In this document: positions 56,470 to 64,000 of the stretch, piece after piece
Numbering within the stretch: the first letter of the stretch is position 1
Layout of the letters: each line of letters starts with the position of its first letter
Assembly: GCF_008831285.2 (NCBI RefSeq)
Contig: NC_045141.1
Coordinates: 5,721,224-5,785,223 of the forward strand
Reading direction: 5' to 3'
Length of the DNA stretch: 64,000 bases
Origin: Nymphaea colorata
Taxonomy: Eukaryota; Streptophyta; Magnoliopsida; Nymphaeales; Nymphaeaceae
Program-made: the position numbers and the translations under genes
Notes under the pieces: generated by a model
Databases searched by the model: none
What the model was told of the DNA's origin: nothing
The model's input: only the letters and a program-made list of their open reading frames with translations

Positions 56470-56984
56470 GATTATCACTGCAGATCTTTGCTATCCTCGT
56501 CCAGCTTCCTTTTCAGATTTTATCGGTCTGAGCATGCCTTTCAACTTGACGATATTAAGGCAGCAGTTTGGGCCCTCAAGGCTGGCAAGTCGCTTGGTAT
56601 CAAATGGTTTCCTCTTGAATTCTTCTGAGTCTTGTGGCCCTGTTACCAGCCTGATTTCATGGTCTTCTTTCAAGAATTTGGTACCAACTCCTTCCCCTTT
56701 GGGGAATTTAACAGAGCTGTCTGTGTTCTTATTCCTAAGAGGGCAAACGCCTCCAGTATTGAGACCTTTGCCCTATCTCTATCCTTTTCATGGTCTTCTT
56801 TCAAGAGTTTGGTACCAACTCCATCCCCTTTGAGGAATTTAACAGAGCTGTCTGTGTTCTTATTCCTAAGAGGGCAAACGCCTCCAGTATTTGGGACCTT
56901 TGCCCTATCTCTATCCTTGGCACTCATTATTAAACTTATGGGTAGAGTTCTTGCTTCCTGTCTCTATCTTGTCATGTCTTCCGT
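56470..56984 (+). pseudogene. LINE reverse transcriptase fragment
   Basis: A frame reads AFQLDDIKAAVWALKAGKS and GIKWFPLEFF, then, after a stop, FNRAVCVLIPKRANASSI, and finally [20 protein letters not shown]. These correspond to plant LINE RT motifs (AV...DKAPGPDGF, N.T.I.LIPK, K...K.LA.RL...). The invariant YxDD region is absent. A 131-bp tandem duplication sits inside. The fragment ends at about 56984, where ARM-like sequence on the other strand begins. Confidence 0.75.
56658..56919 (+). repeat. 131-bp tandem duplication in LINE fragment
   Basis: Copies start catggtcttctttcaaga at 56658 and 56789 and end with ccctatctctatcctt. Identity is very high (about five differences seen). The 131-bp period shifts the frame. 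Confidence 0.93.
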
Positions 56985-57711
56985 CACAAGTCTTCGACAA
57001 AGAGGCTTCTGATGGCGATGATCAAGCTATAGTGGACCCTGAGGCCGTCGGCAGAGCCCAATTCCACCAGGGCCATCACCATCGCGCTCATCACCACCTG
57101 ACCCATGAACATGTCCTTGTTGAACGTCACCAGAGCTGTCAGGGTGAAGGGGCAGTTCTCCCTAACCCACCTGGACACCTTCCTGTCGCACAGGACTGAT
57201 TCAAGCATGGAAAAAGCCCGGGACCTCAGCACGGCGTCCTGGAGACATGGGTCTCGAAGCCCAAGAGCGGCCCGACAACCTTCACCTCCTCCTCATCCTC
57301 ACTGAGCAGCGATTTCACCAGCTTCTTGACGCTCTTCCGGTCGATCCATGCCTGAATCTCCGACTCGATGACACACGATGTCATTGCCAAAGACGCAGCC
57401 CCTGATGAAGGAATTGATGACGGTGAGGTAGGAGCGGGGGAGCTGGTTGTCCACCTAGGAGCGGAGGCTGCAAAGGTGGTGGGTGAGGTCGGCAAGCTTG
57501 GGGTCCTTGAACTTGGAGGCGAGGTCCTTGGTCTGGAGGTGGAGGAGGGCCTTGAAGGCACTGCCCTCCGCCTCCTGCTGCTTCTGCCGGCAGTGGGAGA
57601 CTCCCGTATCTGCCGGGATGCCTCCTTCAGCGCATGCAGGACAGCGAGCACCTGCGTCTCGTGCTCCTCCTCCCCGCCGCCTTCCATGGTACTGCTCTTG
57701 CAGACGGTAAC
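56985..57711 (-). pseudogene. ARM-repeat-like protein pseudogene
   Basis: Distinctly GC-rich. From an ATG at 57687 the minus strand reads MEGGGEEEHETQVLAVLHAL and KEASRQIRESPTAG, then shifts frame to FKALLHLQTKDLASKF, KDPKLADLTHHLCSLRS (stop) and VDNQLPRSYLTVINSFIRGC, shifts again to IESEIQAWIDRKSVKKLV, and after a stop at about 57229 goes on in a third frame with [31 protein letters not shown] and [13 protein letters not shown]. The helical, leucine-rich pattern with a terminal LV.L...GS..GL suggests an armadillo-repeat protein. I do not know its exact name or role. Two frameshifts and two stops in 700 bp mark it as dead, but coding pattern is well kept, so decay is recent. It ends against the LINE fragment. 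Confidence 0.6.
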
Positions 57712-59159
57712 CATTGCCCCCCTGATGCCTCCCCTCACTTGATCATCACTCCCCTCTCCCTTCCTCTCTCTCTCTCTATCTTCTCTGACTTCTTGCCTTG
57801 CGTCGGTCCCAAGTCCCAACAACTAGTCCTTTCTGAGACAGAGAAAAGAGAAAGGGAGGACGGGACTGAATGGTACAAGATTGAGAAGAGTGAGGTTGGT
57901 ATTTCCTTCATCTACCTCCCCCACGCCTCCACTGACTCCTCCATCATGGGCTTTTGATTATCGGAACAGCCTTTTCATTATCTGATCAACACCTAGAGAG
58001 AGCAAATATTACAAAAGTTTGCTCCTATTCTTAGAGAGAGAGAGAGAAATATTATTACAAAAATTTTGTCATCAAGAGGGAAAAAGAGTTAGAGAGAGAA
58101 AGAGGGCCTAAGATATCACCACATTAGTAGGTTCAAGAACACAACTCTCAACCACATTAGTAGTTTGAGAGAGAATTTGTAGTTTGATTTATCTTTCCCG
58201 AAGTATCCGAGCACATGAATATCATATGCTCAAGGAATTTCTAGTAGAAACTTTTGGTTATTGATATATAGCAGAGAAGTTAAAGATGTTAACTCAGACC
58301 TTTTTTGGTTTTGCAACCACGGTAGCTCATTTGATGTTAAAATCCACTTTTTTTTTCTAAAGTTGTTTGAACTAAAGGGTTGATTGACAGCAGACCAGCA
58401 AGGGCAAGAAACCCTCCCTTTGTATATAAAGCACTTATGAACAGTTTACTTCTTACATGAATCTGATTTGGCCATTTTATAAGTGAGAAGGCTTTCATAC
58501 AAATTATCAATATCTTGATTTATAGGATCAGATATGGAATTATTTCAATACAACAGATTTTCATGACAATTTTCTTGGCTCCTGTATTCGATCAAATCAT
58601 TGACAGAATCTCCTTCCTCATTTGGATCTACATCCGAGCATTCTTGCTTTATCATATTACAAACAGTTCACATCCCTTTCAAATGTGTTCCCAACATTTC
58701 CCCAAGCCCAAGTCGCACTAGTGCTGGCATGGGTTCAAGCATAACCTGGGTAGGGAGGACACAACAATTTGAAAAAAATGATAATTGTGTTATTAATTTG
58801 CTAGTTTTAAATGTTTAAGATTTGTTGTTTTGCTTTTGTGTTGTGGGGGGTGCAGCTGGAAGCCCCTCCCTCTTTCCTCCTGCCCCACAGTTTGGGGCTT
58901 CTTTGTGACTTAAGTTCAAAGCAAGACACCCATCAACTAAGCATCAGACACCCACCATTTGTAGTTGAAGTGAATAGCACTCATGAGAATTGAGTTGACA
59001 ATCGGCCCTTTGCTATACTGCCAGCCTGACCCGCTATGCTACCTATAAGAGCCCATTCACTATACACACACACATATATATATACATACATATATAGTAT
59101 TTGATTGGCAATAAGTTGTCATCTTATATATTTTACAGGGAACTTGCCACAATTAGTTT
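57712..59159. other. Non-coding, nothing recognised
   Basis: The 57712-57960 stretch could be the former 5' leader of the ARM-like gene. (GA)n lies at about 58034-58048 and (TA)n at about 59066-59096. No other signal. Confidence 0.4.
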
Positions 59160-60800
59160 GTTACTTTTAGTCACTATGATTTTTTTCTACCTCAACCATG
59201 TTACTTCTAGCGACTATGATGTCATCTACACAAATCATCAATGAGGATTTTATGGACATATCTAATTGTGACTCATGAACCCCAAGTGTGATGAGCAAGG
59301 ACATGCCTTGTTAGCCTTTTTTTGACTTGGACAATGCTTTATTGAGGCGATAAACATGATTGGAACCCATTAATCTTAAAACCATGTTGGTTGCATCATG
59401 AACTACCTTTTACTTTAGTATCTGTTGTGAGAAAGTATTGACACCTAATTCATGTAAAGATCTACCCTTCGAGATAGGCATGGTTGAGATCAATGGTTTT
59501 GTAGTTTGGTTAACAGTAGGACTATAAGTTTCATATTAGTAAGTCCCTTCTTGTGGATTATACCTTCTGCAAAGTGGGGAGACTTGTACTAAGCAATTGA
59601 GCCATCAGAGTTCCTCCCTATTAATCTAAATATCCATCCACATCTAACATTATTATGTGAGCTGTTGGCTGGGACGAGCCCACAATTGATTTGTATAAAA
59701 AGACCCCAACTCTTCTTCCGTAGCTTGAGCGCTTTTAGGATTACATTTTGCTAAGATGAACTCTGAGTTCAACTTAACTTGTATTGACTTCACTAAGGAG
59801 ACACAAAGGAAGACTATATTTGGATGGAAAATAAGCACTTAATGCTCTTGTTTCATCCATAGATTGGTTAATCGTATGGTGAGTTCAAATTCATTAGTTC
59901 TATTATTGTACGTCTTTCACTAGATGGGTCTAAAGTCCAGTTCCACTTCATGATTTCCTTTCCTTTCTTCTTCTCTTGGTTGGCTGATGGGACATGGGGC
60001 TTCATGTACAAATAGGTGACATTCTTGACCAAGCTATGGGTTGATGAAGATAGACAAAGTTTCATTTTGGGCAAGATATATTTTGAATGTCTCTTGAAAT
60101 GCATTGGAAATGGGGCTTGGATTATTTGGTTTAGCTTCAGTTACAATTAGTTTTTTAATTAATTAATAGCATTTAAAAACTGCAAACGGTTTTCTTCATA
60201 GAAAACAGTATGTTGAGAAATGCATGTATTGCAAGAGTGAGGAGCCATAACATATATATCCTTTATAAAGTTCATATTCAATATAAAACCACATGGTTTG
60301 ACTTTAAATCTAATAATTCTCAAATAGAAAAAAATGAAGGGCACAAGTGCAGGCAAAATTTTCATAAAGGCTTTCTTGTTTGAACTGTTTGTGCACAAAC
60401 ATCGAAGCACTTTGGTTGTATAAATTTCTCTCGTTGGTGCCTTGTCCTAAAACTTTTCATTTCTAATGATCCTAAACCATAAATTTTTGAGTTCAAAAGT
60501 CAAAAAAATGGTGATTATCATGTGCAAGTTTCGCAACATAAACAACATATTTTTCTTAGTGCACATTAAACATGTAAAGCATCTTTGAGATCAAATTTTT
60601 GAATATGAAGGCAAAACAATGTGAGCTTACCAAACAGTGTGAGATCAACTTTACATTCATTTTTGTTGGTGATAGCATGGCCAATATCTTCTGCCATGTG
60701 ATGTGTTGCCCTAGAATCCAGATACCATATATCATCTTGAAGCAAGCTCGATTCCGGCCATGTAGCAAAAGCATGGGTATGTCATAGCATTGCCTTGCAG
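59160..60800 (-). pseudogene. Ty1/Copia polyprotein relic (protease to RT)
   Basis: Read on the minus strand from right to left. Near 60690-60740 is WYLDSRATHHMAEDIGHA, the Copia protease motif WxLDSGATHHM with G changed to R. Next, in another frame, are MLYMFNVH and VVYVAKLAHDNHHFF (paralogues have LSVAKLAHDNxxFF) and VLGQGTNERNLYNQS, the GAG-pre-integrase end. At 59640 to 59180 come CGWIFRLIGRNSDGSIA, ETYSPTVNQTTKPLISTMPI, SKGRSLHELGVN, VYRLNKALSKSKKG and finally ICVDDIIVARSNMVE, the RT catalytic block (YVDDIIV). Stops and frame changes are many. Integrase is mostly gone. It is not evident from long ORFs. Confidence 0.75.
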
Positions 60801-61985
60801 TATGATTTTTCCATCAAATTGGTGGGCAGTCGGATTATAAAACTTTGCATTCTGGCTGCATATTAATATGAGAAAGCCTCAAGAGAGGTTTAAAAAAATA
60901 AGTACATGATTGAATATTTCTCTTCCCTTGGACACTAGTATGAAAAAACTACCAAGACAATTTTTGAAAACTGAATACATGATTGAATCTTACATGCTAG
61001 TATGACAATGTAGCAAGAGAAGTTTCGAAGACGAAGTACATGACTGAATGTGTCTCTTCCCTGGCCACTATGTTGTCGTTTTGACCCTCTTTGGAAGTGG
61101 CTTAGCCACATGTGGGCTAAGTTGCCCAGACCAGCTCTTTAAAATTTCTTTATTTTTTACATTAGCAAATTTAATATTTTTTTTTTCTTTTATACATATA
61201 TAAGTGCCCCCTAAAGATATAAATGTTTTTAAAGAAGGGTCCCTGCAGCTAATTTTTTTGACTCCACCACTGCTCTTTGAATAACTATGCTATGGCATTT
61301 TTTTATCTAATGATATGGACAAGGCTGTATCCGTTCCAATTAAATAGCTTCTTCATCTCATTTAAATAATTGGTGCTGAAAGAAATGAGACATGACAGCG
61401 TAGAGCTTCCAAATGAACAAATTTGCGGATTGGTAGAAATGATACATCTCATAAATGCAATAAAGAAGGCAATAGGCCGATCTACCTCTCAAGATCTTGT
61501 GAGTTTCAATCCATTGACGCATCCAAGACATGATATTTGATGAATGATGCTGAATGAATGAGATGCATGAATGACTTATGTTGATGTTTGTGGAATCACT
61601 CGCATCAAAACTATTCAATTACGTGGTCTACTTTGTCTAGTATATTGTTCGTCAAGTATTGCTTCAAACTTAAATTACTGTTATCTATACATTCAATTTC
61701 TTTTTTCAGGTCAGTGATGTAATATATTGTAGTCAACTATTTGGAATTGACATGCCATAGCATAGTTACTTGGCTTGAGGGGCACGCTGACAGTACATTC
61801 TTAGTTCCATTCTTATGGGTGCTACTTCTCTAGACTTTGGAAACAAAGGAACTGAAATGTGCATCGAAGAAGGTTGGATGATCTCATCATTTCCTAGATT
61901 TGAAACATAGATCATCTGCCAATACCTGTGGCCACTTCGGTTAGAATCAAGTAGTAGTATCACGGACATATCATGGTGCGTCTTT
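60801..61985. other. Non-coding, with a decayed hAT-like repeat at 61090-61275
   Basis: Around 61100-61275 the pattern ttttttacattagcaaattt, agtgccccctaaag and ttttttgactccaccactg matches the copy at 63.2 kb. The remaining ORFs have no motifs. Confidence 0.4.
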
Positions 61986-62325
61986 GACTCCCATTTCCAG
62001 TGGTGGAGATAGGCATTTCTGGTTAAGTAAGGATGTCAGTATATTCGATTTGAATCAGATATCCAACCAAACCATTCTGAAAAACCAGTTATAGAAAAAA
62101 AATATCATGTCCAATGGAAAAATCAGATCAGCTTTGGATTTAAGAAATGACATTGGACTCCCATTTCCAGTGGTGGAGATAGGCATTTCTGGTTAAGTAA
62201 GGATGTGAATATATTCGATTTGAATCAGATATCCAACCAAACCATTCTGAAAAACCAGTTATAGAAAAAAAATATCATGTCCAATGGAAAAATCAGATCA
62301 GCTTTGGATTTAAGAAATGACATTC
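61986..62325. repeat. 170-bp tandem duplication
   Basis: Copies begin gactcccatttccagtggtg at 61986 and 62156. They differ at only about three bases (gatgtcagtat against gatgtgaatat), so the duplication is the youngest seen in the window. Confidence 0.95.
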
Positions 62326-62655
62326 TAATGGATTCGGATTTAGATATATGTAAATATTTGATCAGATTCAAATTCAGATCATATTTAGTTTTAAACAAAT
62401 ATCATACATCTAACACTCTTATATATTGAAAGTCAGCTAGATTTGGTTCAAAATTCAGATTAAGAAGTGAATGAAAAGTTGGATTCAGATCATATTCGGA
62501 TTGCAAAATTGGATTTCAGACTTTGATATGACTTTTATTCATTCATGTTAAAATCAGAATTCAAATATGAACATGTGAGTATTTGAAAAAGCAGCTACAT
62601 ATGGTTAAGAGTATATTTTATTCGAATCTGATCCATTGACATCCCTATGGCTGAT
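62326..62655. repeat. AT-rich ggattcagat-type dispersed repeat
   Basis: Dense variants of gattcaaattcagat, ttggattcagatcatatt and aaattggatttc, resembling 20.47-20.61 and 44.26-44.53 kb. The preceding duplication carries the same motif. Confidence 0.5.
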
Positions 62656-62930
62656 GGCATATGACAAGCAAACCTGGGTGGCAGCTCCTATGGCTTGATC
62701 CACAATCCATGTCCACTCCTCATTGAAAAGCTGTTGACCCTGCCAGCAGCTGCTCATACCAGCCCACATCTGGCTTATTCGCTGCTCTTTTTGGCCATTG
62801 ATATGCTTAAAAAAGAGTCTATCAGCACCTCTTTGCCATGCTAAGCTTGCCTGTTGCATTCCTTCCAATTGCAAATCCCATGCTAATTCATTTCTCAGGG
62901 GCTGCATCTTTGTCTCCTGATCTTTGAGTT
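62656..62930 (-). pseudogene. LINE fragment (linker between endonuclease and RT)
   Basis: The minus strand reads ELAWDLQLEGMQQASLAWQR, GADRLFFKHINGQKEQ and CWQGQQLFNEEW. Plant LINEs have E...W..RSR..WL..GD.NT.FFH......R..N at this place. The pattern fits W(Q)RGADR..FFKHIN but lacks the NT of GDRNT. A fortuitous ORF is possible. Confidence 0.4.
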
Positions 62931-63154
62931 GAGTTGGACAATTTATGTGGAAATAGTAGGGATGTCAGCAGATCACATTCGAATCGGATATGCTGACATC
63001 TCCAGATATAGGGTAATTAGCAGCTCAGTTTTCCTATGGAAGCTTGTGGGAGTTAGGCTCTGGACTTGTATTAACAAAAAAAATGATATTTACAGCAGCC
63101 AAAAATGGGGATGCATAGCGTGTAGACCATAGTGAAAACTTAGCTACTGTGACC

Positions 63155-63335
63155 CAGTGGCAGAGCTACATTATTGCTAGTGTGGGCAATTGCCAACACC
63201 AACCCAAAAAAATTAAACTATTTAGATACAAAAACTTCATTAATTTTCAGTTTTTTACATATCAATGCCCCTTAAGGTTTGAATCTTACACTTGAAGTGC
63301 CCCTCAACCAGAAATTTTTGGTTATACCACTGGCT
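63155..63335. mobile_element. Decayed hAT-like MITE
   Basis: Starts cagtggcagagctaca and ends ggttataccactg, inverted ends related to the family. The interior (tttacatatcaatgcccctt) matches the 61.2-kb repeat rather than the 11.7-kb one. The flanking octamers do not match exactly. Confidence 0.5.
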
Positions 63336-64000
63336 GCAACCATAAAGACATGTAATGAGATTTTAGGAAATGAAGAGTGGACATGTACCCCTTGGCTCAT
63401 GTGGGGCTTCCCATAGCTTTAACTTGCTAAATTCATCAAACAAAATAAGAAAAATGGCCAAAACGTTTTGCGTTTCCCTGTTTGGGAGAGCAGAATGAGT
63501 ATTAGAAGTCATTTTTTACAATAAAGTCCCCATAGAGTCCACGTCTGTTTTTGGTGCCTTGGAAAAGGTGCCCACATTATGCATCAATTTTCATATCAGT
63601 GCCTCCCTTTTGCAGCACAGGGAGTTGACACAATGGGGATTCAAAACGGAAACTAGCAGTATACCCCACCTGCCTAACGCACCAACCCCCTTGGGGATGC
63701 AGTTCCCCTTTGTTGAGCCTATGTACTCTTGCGGAAGCTGGGATAAATGTCTTGCACTGTGATACTAAGAGTTGCACATGTAATACCTTTTTTTTTTTTT
63801 TTGCATATACAATGGACAGAAAAAGACTCTTGACAGAAGATCAAATGTTGTTCATGTTATCCCTGGTCTAACTCTACCTATTCAACAGGGTTATCCATCG
63901 ATATTTTCTGGTGATATTTCCAGTGTTTTTTTACTAGATCTTTCCATGCTAGAATCTTGAACTCATTGCGAGCTCTTTTGGTCAGACACCAATACTTGAA
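63336..64000. other. Non-coding to window end
   Basis: Two overlapping ORFs at 63559-63777 on opposite strands have no recognisable motif. No gene can be supported. Confidence 0.4.

Noticed and set aside
57368-57742. A 124-codon + strand ORF rich in Gly, Val, Glu and Leu.
   Set aside because: It is the antisense of the ARM-like pseudogene and owes its length to GC-rich codon bias on the other strand.

Overview
This window looks like nuclear DNA of a flowering plant. It is AT-rich, carries long (TA)n, (GA)n and (CA)n microsatellites, and is packed with decayed plant transposons: Ty1/Copia with a tRNA-iMet primer site, LINEs, hAT-type MITEs and CACTA-like ends. Its recurring gene family is the plant CC-NB-ARC-LRR (CNL, RGA-like) disease-resistance receptor. 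I cannot name the species. I see no operons, ribosome binding sites, CRISPR arrays or rRNA/tRNA genes, and no gene that reads intact from start to stop.

Layout. About 0-12 kb is repeat territory: a Copia RNase H relic at the left edge, a palindromic (TA)n hairpin, hAT MITEs, a small HMG-box gene relic (about 7.1 kb) and a candidate 3-kb solo LTR (7.3-10.3 kb). From 12 to 53 kb lies a cluster of NLR pseudogenes, all on the + strand: a leucine-rich-repeat (LRR) scrap at 12.2 kb; NLR-A (14.3-16.8 kb), split by a Copia element; NLR-B (22.7-26.3 kb), the most complete, with a second NB-ARC copy in tandem; NLR-C (26.7-28.8 kb), whose NB-ARC is fused to an LRR tail; an orphan NLR N-terminus at 30.6 kb; NLR-D (39.9-42.5 kb), lacking its CC domain; NLR-E (51.1-52.7 kb), LRR only; and a 45-bp LRR scrap at 56.4 kb. 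About 53-64 kb is again mostly transposon remnants, plus an ARM-repeat-like pseudogene on the - strand (57.0-57.7 kb).

The spacers between NLR units are duplicated along with the genes. At least six pairs or families of spacer blocks can be matched, for example 17.07-19.3 with 38.04-39.9 kb, 28.8-30.3 with 42.5-44.1 kb, and 3.65-4.0 with 31.67-32.2 kb. One copy often carries a transposon that its partner lacks, which gives natural empty sites. The picture is a birth-and-death NLR cluster made by unequal recombination, where breaks fall inside genes and leave chimeras, internal deletions and tandem domain copies. The + strand NLRs share one architecture: CC with a DAQDI (EDVID-like) motif, NB-ARC with P-loop, kinase-2, RNBS-B/C, GLPL and RNBS-D, a LHD (MHD-type) motif, and an LRR ending in conserved LGGHWQCLPKL and CPALHLPQEL signatures. 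I found no convincing new biological system. The most interesting items are the double NB-ARC, the LRR-to-NB-ARC fusion, the hAT MITE family with three perfect 8-bp target duplications, and hidden relics of non-NLR genes (HMGB, ARM-repeat, and an Arg/Gly-rich exon-like piece).
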